This document shows, piece by piece, positions 19,101 to 26,428 of a stretch of 64,000 nt of DNA. The stretch covers positions 186,001-250,000 of the forward strand of contig NZ_JAGHZS010000007.1 of the NCBI RefSeq assembly GCF_017745275.1, read 5' to 3'. Position numbers and translations under genes: made by a program. Numbering within the stretch: the stretch's first letter is position 1; every line of letters begins with the position of its first letter. This stretch comes from Chitinophaga sp. (GTDB lineage: Bacteria; Bacteroidota; Bacteroidia; Chitinophagales; Chitinophagaceae). A model generated the notes under the pieces. It searched no databases and was not told the origin of the DNA. It saw only the letters and a list, made by a program, of their open reading frames with translations.

Positions 19101-19493
19101 CGTTTCTTCCGTGAAGAAGATGGTACCAGCTATCTCCTGAAACTGAGCCAGCATCCCAGCGAGTCGATGCAGTTATTTGCCACCAACTACCTGGAACGCT
19201 ATGCTGCCGGTAACCTGGATTACCTGCAACAACTGGAACCATATTTCCGGATCGTGTTAAGCCGAGTAAATAAAGCCCGTGTTGCGAAGGAAAGGATTTT
19301 TACATTCCTGGAGAAAGAAGCATTGAAATCAGCAGATGCCGCTACTTACATCGGACATATCATTGCACATATTTCCGCTACTGTAGCCATTGGAGATAAA
19401 GCCCGCTGTATTGATATTATGTACCACATACAGCAGCAATATACCATTGATATGCCTATCCAGGTATTGCCAACAGCGATAAGAGTATCTTAA
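16170..19493 (+). CDS. WGR-domain, HEAT/ARM-repeat protein of a retron system
   Basis: A 1107-aa, probably cytoplasmic protein. Residues 1-85 form a WGR domain (VKLFFREGNSDKTYEIDL, VNFRYGKRFG, then a basic EKEKRSKGY stretch), the nucleic-acid-associated module known from PARPs and MolR-like proteins. The rest is a solenoid of HEAT/ARM-type helical repeats (about 110-440 and 520-1100: ALWALARCADPAAIPALRSYA, QLFATNYLERYA). A low-complexity linker interrupts it near 450-515. There is no catalytic motif I recognise. The SWIM gene starts 15 bp downstream and the retron RNA and RT follow, so it is probably one defence operon. By gene content it corresponds to the ARM component of what I recall as type XIII retrons. 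Its role as effector or antitoxin is not known to me. Start: the first ATG of the frame, with WGR beginning right after it. Confidence 0.85.
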   Translation: MRIVKNVKLFFREGNSDKTYEIDLCEVGPDQYLVNFRYGKRFGNLKDGTKTVNPVALPAATTIFDALEKEKRSKGYLGEQEATQDLSFVPVDTTTVENVKHRAILRRLQDAIEGKSSYKTTWSTPRVIWRAGEEKLKEAVPYLIKLVEKGDALQRYNALWALARCADPAAIPALRSYADNSSWKLNVRMLAANGLLLALPPEERAAHIQSYLQRLPEIFQTTIAANDTGALFQLLQERIVNQQQPSYDILEELFLVAYENATVKQAMIALLHQLPFRPSYFQHIRHIFKQAELRDDQGIVAILAARFEREAAMFVNPGSYYNYDDEKVAGKVYVPELQEMIQPDKELRRPTSKVAYSAQTRAYLHRRVMRHLRQFGAASDIQYVRLATALLLQYEEERDATKEYQLRDYSWVNGRYVTTYRQFPANSRAVFLNYILRGNAADLILLPRGNEWMFKKEDTSADSKNKPVLGANPDATKNQDKNGLLKKLFGWLGGTEKNLTTAAVPPEYQPEKAPEVISDVPHLELWKQLPQAFIQLLISARMEVVHIFAMEQLKQHPDYTSLKAKMDEKVIAGLLANPFSIPSMFGLELAKERYNPANPELGLFYVLIKSPLELARIQGLQWISEHEAFCFGDAEFLMHLIFSPYQEVRNFVRKQLKPTYLPLDKARVLSSKAISGLLALKTATEAGNVNLNDGCNIIETFCREALTETAIPVIEELLQSPVAACHAFAARLLLLRQGHFNYAEISNGLVNNLLANSFQPVREAGVKVLTAMGITELLARPELILQIILNTYTDVRNGIRPLINQLVQQDHRLAVYLVNELVPRLMRRETAEGMHADVAAILSNELVNFLQDVDTDTALRLLYSNYRAAQEFGLVVLNKYIPASALSLKQVIAAGSHELLAAREWCWQFYYTNVERIRYERDAAIGLLDAKWEDSRRNAMEFFRTQFGENDWSPETLVAVADSVRPDIQAFGRELLMRFFREEDGTSYLLKLSQHPSESMQLFATNYLERYAAGNLDYLQQLEPYFRIVLSRVNKARVAKERIFTFLEKEALKSADAATYIGHIIAHISATVAIGDKARCIDIMYHIQQQYTIDMPIQVLPTAIRVS

Positions 19494-19508
19494 AAAGTAA
19501 TCCATTTT

Positions 19509-21161
19509 ATGTTATTCAACTATAGATACAGTGGTAATTCCCAGGTGTACAGTAATGCTACTTCTGCTGGCATTTCCTTTGCACCGGATACCCACCGTGA
19601 CCCGACTTTCTTTGTAGGGAAGCTGCATAAAAAAATAGCTTTTCGTGAAGCCATATCCGCCCTGCATGATGTAGTGGTATCCGATTTGCGCTTTAAACCC
19701 AAAGATAAAACTGCTTATAAAGAATGGGCCGCCCAGCAGGAATCACTCTGGCTGGCGGAGTACATGAATCAATATGATGAGAAAGCTGCTGATGCGCGTA
19801 TCGAAGCACTGAGAGGAGAGCTGAAGGATATCGCCGCAGAGAAAGACAAGGTGATGGGGCCTTTTTATAAAGCCCGAAAACAGTATTTCGACTTTCTATA
19901 TCAAAAAGACCGCGACGCCTGGTTTGTGCTGGACCCCGTGATCACTGTACATCCCGATGAAATGTTCTTTGAATGTTTCAGCCAGGATGAATCTACTTAC
20001 GGAAAGCTAAGTGCCAGCTATAATGTATTCAAAGAGGTGAACGAATTTGAATGTGGTACCACCAACATTGATTATTCGGCGGCTTTGTATAATGAGTTCC
20101 AGAAGATACGGGATTACAAGGAAACAGATTTTAAGATTGATCCGGGTGGCTTCCAGGTGCAAACTTCCCAGGAAGAATTATACCATGAAGTAAAGATTGA
20201 TTTGCCTGATAGCTGGGTGAGAGGATTTTTACAGGTAAGTTCAGCTATGACGTTACCCGCCGCCAGCTTTGATCTGCATCCAATGGATGTATATAATTTC
20301 TGTTCCTGGTTACGCCGGTTCAAAGAAAAGAAAGGGCCGCGCTCTATCCGTTTTATCCTGGAACCAGGTAAACCGGTACGCGCTGTATTTGAACCCTGGA
20401 ATCATGAAATCGTATGTGCGAGATCGTTATATACGGGTCCGCAGCGAAGGGAAATCCGGATATGGGGTAGGAGAAGGATGCTGATCCTGGAAAGACTGAT
20501 CCCCATTGCCCGTAAATTCACCGTACATCTTACCGGCAACGGGTTGCCATCTTTCTATGTAGCGGATCTCGGTGATATGCAGTTTACGCTGGGCTTAAGC
20601 GGCTGGACCACGAACGACTGGTCACGTGCCGGGCAATTTGACCTGATGGCACCGAGAGCCGCCGTAGATGATGCAGCCAAGCTCAAAGTAATGGAAGACC
20701 TGAAAACGCGCTGGATGGCGAAACCGGCTACCATTGCAGGTGCTACCGGTTTGGACAAGGCAACGGTGTTAGGAGCGCTGGGTATTTATACACAGGCAGG
20801 TAAAGTGATTTATGATTTGCATACCGGTCTGTATCGCCTGCGGGAACTGAGCCGTGAACCTTTACCACTGGACCAGTTGCGGTTTTCTAATCCACAGGAA
20901 GAATCTGCCAACAAATATATTAAAGAAGGGAAAGTAAGCGTAGCAGAAACAGACATTCCTGGTGTTGGATTACAACTAAAAGGAAATGTACAGTTAACAC
21001 AACGTGTATACCATCCCGTTATTACCATAGATGGAGATGAAAGATTAAGCGAAGGTCATTGTGATTGTAGCTTTTTTGGTACGAATAAATTATACAAAGG
21101 TCCCTGCGAACACATGCTGGCACTGCGTATAGCGCATTCGGAAAGTAAAGCAGTGAAATAA
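19509..21161 (+). CDS. Winged-helix / SWIM zinc-finger protein of a retron system
   Basis: A 550-aa protein. The C-terminus carries a SWIM zinc finger, CxCx12CxH (Cys518, Cys520, Cys533, His535; GHCDCSFFG and GPCEHMLALR). A probable winged-helix segment precedes it (about 385-445: WMAKPATIAGATGLDKATVLGALGIYTQAGKVIYDL). The N-terminal 380 residues are unknown, with a charged helical stretch at about 75-125. SWIM domains bind DNA or proteins. It lies 15 bp behind the WGR-HEAT gene and ahead of the predicted msr-msd RNA and RT. WH+SWIM proteins are the named accessory gene of one predicted retron type (type XIII, from memory). It could recognise msDNA or be the toxic effector; neither is shown by sequence. 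Confidence 0.85.
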   Translation: MLFNYRYSGNSQVYSNATSAGISFAPDTHRDPTFFVGKLHKKIAFREAISALHDVVVSDLRFKPKDKTAYKEWAAQQESLWLAEYMNQYDEKAADARIEALRGELKDIAAEKDKVMGPFYKARKQYFDFLYQKDRDAWFVLDPVITVHPDEMFFECFSQDESTYGKLSASYNVFKEVNEFECGTTNIDYSAALYNEFQKIRDYKETDFKIDPGGFQVQTSQEELYHEVKIDLPDSWVRGFLQVSSAMTLPAASFDLHPMDVYNFCSWLRRFKEKKGPRSIRFILEPGKPVRAVFEPWNHEIVCARSLYTGPQRREIRIWGRRRMLILERLIPIARKFTVHLTGNGLPSFYVADLGDMQFTLGLSGWTTNDWSRAGQFDLMAPRAAVDDAAKLKVMEDLKTRWMAKPATIAGATGLDKATVLGALGIYTQAGKVIYDLHTGLYRLRELSREPLPLDQLRFSNPQEESANKYIKEGKVSVAETDIPGVGLQLKGNVQLTQRVYHPVITIDGDERLSEGHCDCSFFGTNKLYKGPCEHMLALRIAHSESKAVK

Positions 21162-21199
21162 TTTTTCAGGAAGATATTTTATTTTCCGGAAATTATTTC

Positions 21200-21207
21200 T
21201 ACCTTGC
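21200..21207 (+). promoter_or_regulatory. Possible promoter -7 box for the retron RNA
   Basis: TACCTTGC is a one-to-two-base variant of TAnnTTTG, 25 bases before the a1 repeat, with TTTT at 21177-21180 in the -33 position. It would start a transcript just before the msr. Read-through from the upstream genes is the alternative. Confidence 0.35.
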
Positions 21208-21231
21208 TGACTCGTTAATAACAAAGATCTT

Positions 21232-21461
21232 TGTAAAGAGGAATTGATTGCACTTGCGCCCGAAAAGGGACGAATGATGTTTCGTCATTCAGGTTTATTG
21301 ACTATACATGCTTCACTAAATGCAATCTTTACTTTGGGAGGGGCCTACCATACGCATATTTCCGGTAGTAGCCCCGAGGGCTGAAATATACGTATGGTAG
21401 GCCCCTCCCTGGAGTTGATTGATTTAGTCAATGGTTCGCACGAAGGCCTTTCCTCTTTACA
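21232..21461 (+). ncRNA. Predicted retron msr-msd RNA
   Basis: This sits in the 466-bp non-coding gap upstream of the retron RT, same strand. Perfect 12-nt inverted repeats, TGTAAAGAGGAA at 21232-21243 (a1) and its complement at 21450-21461 (a2), bracket the element. Inside, the msr part holds GATTGCA (21246-21252), which can pair with TGCAATC (21321-21327), around two small hairpins (near 21257-21270, and AATGA/TCATT at 21273-21289). The msd part is a long hairpin: a perfect 19-bp stem (21336-21354 with 21391-21409), one mismatch, 7 more pairs, then a terminal AGCCC/GGGCT stem-loop, 74 nt in all. This is the standard a1-msr-msd-a2 order. The branching guanosine (perhaps in the GATTGCAC segment) and the exact msDNA ends cannot be fixed by eye. 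Confidence 0.82.
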
Positions 21462-21627
21462 GAATTTTGTTTCTTCCCACTCAGCAAGGCTGCGCTGCCA
21501 GTCACCTTTCACCACCATCATTGTATTTTATTATTAAGCTTTTGGGCGATTATATACTAGTAACAGCATACTGTTAAGTCATATAGTTCCCCGTTTGAAA
21601 AAATGAATAAATACCAAAATATTTATC

Positions 21628-23193
21628 ATGTCATTAACCCGTCAACAGCTCTACGATCAAATACGTGCCTCCTCTAAAGAGGAATATATACTGGAAGAAA
21701 TGACTCGCCTGGGGTTCTGGCCTAATAATGTAGGACAGCCTGCACCGGCAGTAACATTGATTCGTAAAGAGGGAGAGCTGAATCGCCAGTTGAATGAACT
21801 CCTTGCTGAGAAACAAAAATACCGCAACAAAAGAAAGATGCTGGAAGACATGCGCAAGGATCGCATGGCTAAAGCAAAATTAAAACGTGCAGAAACCAAA
21901 AAACGCCGGGAAGAAGAACGGGTAAAACGTGCAGCAGAATGGGCCGCGACCAAAAATCTGCAAATCGTATACCTGGGAGAAGACGTGTCCGCTGGCTTAA
22001 ATAAAGTAACACCGGATACTGCACAACTCACCAGATTCGGGTTACCGGTACTGTCTGATGCAGTGGCTTTAGCCAACGCCATGAATATCACCATCGGCAA
22101 GCTGCGCTACTTGTCGTTCAGCCGGAAAATAGGCCACCATACCCACTACCAGCGTTTCCAGGTGCCTAAGAAATCAGGCGGTACCCGCGTGATCTCTGCA
22201 CCCATGCCCCAACTGAAAGCTGCGCAGCACTGGATTCTCGAAAACATCCTTTATAAAATAAAAAATAATGATGCCGCCCACGGCTTCGTACCGGGAAAAT
22301 CAATTGTGACCAATGCCACGCCACATATAGGCCAGGATATCGTTATCAATCTCGACCTGAAAGATTTCTTCCCATCAGTAGCCTACAAAAGAGTAAAAGG
22401 ACTCTTTTGTAAACTGGGTTATGCCGAACAGGTAGCTACTATTCTTGGCCTCATCTGTACCGAGCCGGAAGTAGATGAAGTACTGCTGGACGGCCGCAAA
22501 TATTATGTGGCTAAAACAGAAAGACATCTTCCGCAAGGCGCGCCTACCAGCCCGGCTATCACCAACCTGATCTGTTATAAGCTGGATCAGCGTTTCGCAG
22601 GACTGGCAAATAAATACGGTTACGCCTATACGCGATATGCAGACGATATGACTTTCTCCGCAAAAGGAGATGCCGCAGATAAAGCAGGACAGCTCCTCCG
22701 CGCTATTAAAATGTTTGTGAAAGAAGAAGGGTTTACCCTTCATCCGGAGAAGCTGAAAGTAATGCGCCGGGGCGACAAACAGGAAGTAACCGGCATTGTG
22801 GTAAACGAAAAACTGAGCCTGGACCGCACCACGTTGCGTAAATTCCGCGCACTGCTGCATCAGATAGGGCACACCGGCTTATCCGGTAAATCCTGGGGCA
22901 AAGGGAAGAACATTATCAGCAGTATGGAAGGCTACGCCAATTTCGTGTACATGGTAAAGCCGGACCTGGGAGCGAAGCTGAAATCCTCCCTGACGGCATT
23001 GCTGCAGCGTGAGGATATCAAAGCGGAAGCCCGTAGCATCTGGGCTGGGGAGCAAGCCCCCACCACACCCAGCGTAGCTGGCGTTCATATCAATACCACG
23101 CCACAAGCAACGCCTGCGGCTGAGGTGCCACCCGTAAATCCATCAACAGATAAACCGGCAGCGCCAGATAAACCCTGGTGGGATGTATTGTAA
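21628..23193 (+). CDS. Retron reverse transcriptase
   Basis: A 521-aa RNA-directed DNA polymerase that would copy the msd part of the adjacent RNA into 2',5'-linked msDNA. Retron hallmarks are all present: NAxxH (NATPH, 229-233) in region X, motif A DLKDFF (243-248), QGAPTSP (303-309), catalytic YADD (337-340), and VTG (387-389) in region Y. It is longer than most retron RTs (often ~300-400 aa). The N-terminal 170 residues include a highly charged coiled coil (about 47-105), and a Pro/Thr/Ala-rich tail (about 475-515) ends in PWWDVL. It lies 167 bp after the predicted RNA and belongs with the WGR-HEAT and WH-SWIM genes. The stop is immediately followed by a heptad array. Confidence 0.95.
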   Translation: MSLTRQQLYDQIRASSKEEYILEEMTRLGFWPNNVGQPAPAVTLIRKEGELNRQLNELLAEKQKYRNKRKMLEDMRKDRMAKAKLKRAETKKRREEERVKRAAEWAATKNLQIVYLGEDVSAGLNKVTPDTAQLTRFGLPVLSDAVALANAMNITIGKLRYLSFSRKIGHHTHYQRFQVPKKSGGTRVISAPMPQLKAAQHWILENILYKIKNNDAAHGFVPGKSIVTNATPHIGQDIVINLDLKDFFPSVAYKRVKGLFCKLGYAEQVATILGLICTEPEVDEVLLDGRKYYVAKTERHLPQGAPTSPAITNLICYKLDQRFAGLANKYGYAYTRYADDMTFSAKGDAADKAGQLLRAIKMFVKEEGFTLHPEKLKVMRRGDKQEVTGIVVNEKLSLDRTTLRKFRALLHQIGHTGLSGKSWGKGKNIISSMEGYANFVYMVKPDLGAKLKSSLTALLQREDIKAEARSIWAGEQAPTTPSVAGVHINTTPQATPAAEVPPVNPSTDKPAAPDKPWWDVL

Positions 23194-23245
23194 TAGCTGT
23201 TAGCTGTTAGCTGTTAGCTGTTAGCTGTTAGCTGTTAGCTGTTAG
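23194..23245 (+). repeat. Seven tandem TAGCTGT heptads after the retron RT
   Basis: Seven perfect copies of TAGCTGT starting on the base after the RT stop codon, plus TAG. They pair with one mismatch per unit with the AGCTAAA array at 23367-23393, so the two arrays flank the terminator at 23282-23347 as outer arms. Confidence 0.92.
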
Positions 23246-23281
23246 GCAAATCAACATGCAAGATGATTGATTTTTATAAGA

Positions 23282-23347
23282 AAAAGGCCTTGCGTATTTA
23301 TCTTTCTAAACATAATTACTTAGAAAAATAAAGCCGCAAGGCCTTTT
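23282..23347. terminator. Bidirectional terminator between RT and TonB receptor
   Basis: Perfect 13-bp arms AAAAGGCCTTGCG (23282-23294) and CGCAAGGCCTTTT (23335-23347) around a 40-nt AT-rich loop, with T/A runs on both sides. It serves the convergent RT and TonB-receptor genes. Confidence 0.8.
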
Positions 23348-23366
23348 ATATTTTGTTAATCTTCGC

Positions 23367-23393
23367 TAGCTAAAAGCTAAAAGCTAAAAGCTA
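23367..23393. repeat. AGCTAAA heptad array
   Basis: About four tandem units of AGCTAAA reaching the stop codon of the convergent TonB receptor. It is the counterpart arm of the TAGCTGT array at 23194. Confidence 0.85.
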
Positions 23394-26279
23394 TTACAAA
23401 TTGTACCCTAAGGATATATAATACTGTGATCCGATAGTTGGGTTACCCCATGATTGAATATATTTCTTATTCAACAGGTTCACAGCACCGAGTTTCACGG
23501 TAGTTTTAGCTTTCGGGAAAAATTTGCTCACCATCGCGTCCAGTGTACCGAATGAAGGTATTTCGCTCAATCCGGCTGCATTTATATTAGGACCTACAAA
23601 AGAAGAAGACCATACGAAGGAGTCCTGCCATTTCCACAGCACGTTCACTGCAACATTTGAATTGGCAATATTACGATTACCTGCATTCAGGCTGTAACGA
23701 ACTTTAGGAGTGTTGTACATCGCCATAAATGTACCGAGGTCTTTTTCATTAGTCAACTCATTGTAGGATACGTTACCGCCGGCAGTAAAGTTAAGTGGCA
23801 GGCTGTAATCCAGTCCCAGCGCCCAACCCCATGAATGTACGGTTTCCTGTGCACTTACCGGGATGGAGAAAATATTCCGGGTAGTAGCACTGGTAGGTTG
23901 AATGAGCACTTGTGTGCCGTTCATGTTTTTGAAATCATTTTTATAGATATAGGCATCGATCAGCACTTTCTTTGCCACCAGTGCTTTATATCCGATTTCA
24001 TATGCCTGTATTTTTTCCGGTAAAAACTCGTTAAAGGTGTATTGTTTAGGCGCACCTGCCTGCACAGATTGTAAGGAATACACAGGCCCTTTATCCAAAC
24101 CGTACCGTTCCCGCAGGAAAGGCAAACCTCCAATCAGATGTGCTTGTGGTGTGACCAGGTCTATATACTGATCCTGGTTGTGTGGAATACGGAAACCTGT
24201 TTGATAGGAGATACGGATGTTTTGTGTTTCGAGGAAGGTGTACACAGCAGACAGGCGTGGGCTAAACTGACCTTTGAAGTTCATATTCTTATCATAACGC
24301 ACAGAACCCGTGAGTTTCAGATGGTCGTTGATTAGCTTCTTCATCAGCTGTACATAGCCACCATATTCATTGATACGGAATTCTTTGCCGTTGTCGTCCA
24401 GTGCAAACAGCGTTTTTTCAGAATTCAATGCATAGCGGCGATAGTTACCACCCACAAGAACTTCAACGAAGGGGATTAGCTTATGGAAGTTGTACATGAA
24501 TTCCGCCTGGTACAGGTTTGTTTTATCTGTAAACTTCGCGCCAACGCCGGTGGCATCACCTGGGATGGCTTTATTTTTTACTTTATCGGCAGCAGCGTCA
24601 AATGCAGCGGTACCAGGTATTAAGCGGCCTTCGTCTGCTTTGGTTCTGGCGGCTGTGTTAAAGGCGCCACGATTGCCGTTCACGGCATTCTGGGCGGCAG
24701 TCAATGCGGCCGCAGGGCTCGCACCTCCCTGTAATGCGGCACCATAGGCTTGAGCAAAGCCGGTGATAGATTTAGAGGCATAAGTGCCGAAATATTCGCC
24801 ATACCATTGCTGGCTGGTTTTCCAGGCTTCATTAATACCGGCAGCCAGTGTACCACCGGCATAACTATCGCCGGATCTTTCCTGGGTAGTATACAGTCTT
24901 ACATAGAAGTCTGGACTTCTCACTTCCACTTTATATTGGCCCATGTTGAAGTTCTTCAGGGAGTAGCGATCGGCTCCGGTGTACACGGTGGTACCAGCGC
25001 CGTAACTACCCTGAATAAGGGCTTCCAGGTTTTCAGTGATTTTGTAATGAAGAGCACCATTCAATTTCAGGTTTTTAGTGGTATAGTCCACTACATCGGC
25101 TTCATTGTAACCGGTGCGGGTAATGTTACTGCTGCCAGCACCCGGAATAGCTGCATTCAGGATCTGTTGAGGTGTTACTGAACCTCCGAACATGCCGGAA
25201 ACCTGCGCCAGTTGCGTAGCCAGGGCGGAGCCCGGAGTCGCAGCCTGTGCTGCGAGGGTGTTGTACATATTAACGGTGTTCTCATCACCGTAAATATTCA
25301 CCCCATTATATCCTTCATTATTTGCACGGGTACCATCTGCCAGTGTATGCCCGTTTGCAAGGCTCTGGTCGCGGTGATCGTAGGCTTGCCAGTCTTTCGC
25401 CTGCAGGTAACCTACGTTTAATTTAAATGCCCATTTGTTATTAAAGGCATGTGCATATCGCACAGCTACATCATAATAGCCGGTGGTAGCGTCGGTACGA
25501 CCATTATCATTCAAAATGCCGGTCTTTACCTGGGCGCTGACACCCTGGTATTGAAAAGGATTTTTGCTGGTCATCAGCACAATACCATTGAGCGCATTAG
25601 GGCCATAGAGGGCAGAAGCGGCGCCGGGAATCAGCTCTACGTTGTCCAGGTCCAGTTCAGGAATACCCACCATGTTGCCTACGGCGAAGTTGAGACCGGG
25701 CGCCTGGTTGTCCATACCATCGTTCAGTTGTAACACGCGGGTATTACCATTGCTGTTGAACCCACGGGTGTTAACGGATTTGAAGGTTAAACTCTGCGTG
25801 CTCATTTCCACACCTTTCAGGTTGCCGATGGCATCATAAAAGGAGGGAGCCGGAGACGCTTTGATGGCGCGTGCGTCCAGCTTTTCGATAGATACAGGTG
25901 ATTGCAGGATGCTTTCCTGTACGCGGCTGGCAGCTACCACCACTTCCTGGCCGAGGATTTCGGTGGTACTGAGTTCCACTGATACGTTGTCAGTAGCAGC
26001 GTTGATTTGTTGTTCTTCCGTTTTGTAACCCACATAGGAAAATACGAGGGTCAGCGGGAATGCATGCGTGGTTTTTAGGGTAAACGTACCGCTACTACCT
26101 GTAATAGTGCCGGATGTAGCGCCTTTGATACTAACGGTTACGCCGGGGAGTACGCGGCCATTGCCTTTTTCATGGACAATGCCACTAATACTTGTGGATG
26201 TCTGTGCTGAAATTACCTGGGTTAGGGAAAATAAAAGCACCAGGATGCCCCATAGGGCTTTGATAGAAATGCTTTTCAT
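23394..26279 (-). CDS. TonB-dependent receptor with carboxypeptidase-like N-terminal domain
   Basis: A 961-aa outer-membrane receptor. A signal peptide (about 1-25, cut after VISAQ) is followed by a CarboxypepD_reg-like domain (ISGIVHEKGNGRVLPGVTVSIKG, FSYVGYKTEE). Next is a plug domain (EVVVAASRVQESILQSPVSIEKLD, LIPGAASALYGPNALNGIVLMTSK), then a beta-barrel ending QYYISLGYNL. It has no SusD partner, so it is a stand-alone importer, perhaps for siderophores, cobalamin, peptides or similar; the substrate is not readable from sequence. Residues 355-400 and 520-560 are Ala/Gly-rich extracellular-loop-like stretches. It is transcribed alone: metX upstream on the same strand has its own terminator (26362-26396). 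Confidence 0.93.
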   Translation of the reverse strand: MKSISIKALWGILVLLFSLTQVISAQTSTSISGIVHEKGNGRVLPGVTVSIKGATSGTITGSSGTFTLKTTHAFPLTLVFSYVGYKTEEQQINAATDNVSVELSTTEILGQEVVVAASRVQESILQSPVSIEKLDARAIKASPAPSFYDAIGNLKGVEMSTQSLTFKSVNTRGFNSNGNTRVLQLNDGMDNQAPGLNFAVGNMVGIPELDLDNVELIPGAASALYGPNALNGIVLMTSKNPFQYQGVSAQVKTGILNDNGRTDATTGYYDVAVRYAHAFNNKWAFKLNVGYLQAKDWQAYDHRDQSLANGHTLADGTRANNEGYNGVNIYGDENTVNMYNTLAAQAATPGSALATQLAQVSGMFGGSVTPQQILNAAIPGAGSSNITRTGYNEADVVDYTTKNLKLNGALHYKITENLEALIQGSYGAGTTVYTGADRYSLKNFNMGQYKVEVRSPDFYVRLYTTQERSGDSYAGGTLAAGINEAWKTSQQWYGEYFGTYASKSITGFAQAYGAALQGGASPAAALTAAQNAVNGNRGAFNTAARTKADEGRLIPGTAAFDAAADKVKNKAIPGDATGVGAKFTDKTNLYQAEFMYNFHKLIPFVEVLVGGNYRRYALNSEKTLFALDDNGKEFRINEYGGYVQLMKKLINDHLKLTGSVRYDKNMNFKGQFSPRLSAVYTFLETQNIRISYQTGFRIPHNQDQYIDLVTPQAHLIGGLPFLRERYGLDKGPVYSLQSVQAGAPKQYTFNEFLPEKIQAYEIGYKALVAKKVLIDAYIYKNDFKNMNGTQVLIQPTSATTRNIFSIPVSAQETVHSWGWALGLDYSLPLNFTAGGNVSYNELTNEKDLGTFMAMYNTPKVRYSLNAGNRNIANSNVAVNVLWKWQDSFVWSSSFVGPNINAAGLSEIPSFGTLDAMVSKFFPKAKTTVKLGAVNLLNKKYIQSWGNPTIGSQYYISLGYNL

Positions 26280-26361
26280 ACGCTGTGGATTAATGCTTTA
26301 GATTTGGTCGTAATTAAATATACCGAAAAAAAACTGCTTTCAACACTTTCGGAAATGGGAT

Positions 26362-26396
26362 TAAAATAAAAAAGCAGCGGAACTATCCGCTGCTTT
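26362..26396 (-). terminator. Rho-independent terminator of metX
   Basis: Stem AAAGCAGCGG (26371-26380) with CCGCTGCTTT (26387-26396), loop AACTAT. On the minus strand the stem is followed by TTTATTTTAA. It separates metX from the TonB receptor. Confidence 0.85.
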
Positions 26397-26428
26397 TCTC
26401 TCCTTTATATATAATTGGAATACAAGCT

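Noticed and set aside
16170..21161. WGR and SWIM genes as a YehI/YehQ-type MoxR-associated system
   Set aside because: WGR and SWIM proteins also occur in such clusters, but no MoxR AAA+ ATPase or VWA protein is present, while a retron RNA and RT follow directly.
21628..23193. RT as a group II intron or diversity-generating retroelement enzyme
   Set aside because: It has retron-specific NAxxH and VTG motifs, lacks a maturase or HNH region, and no template/variable repeat pair was seen.
23194..23245. TAGCTGT array as a CRISPR
   Set aside because: The units are 7 bases, back to back, without spacers, and no cas gene is near; it is a simple heptad repeat.
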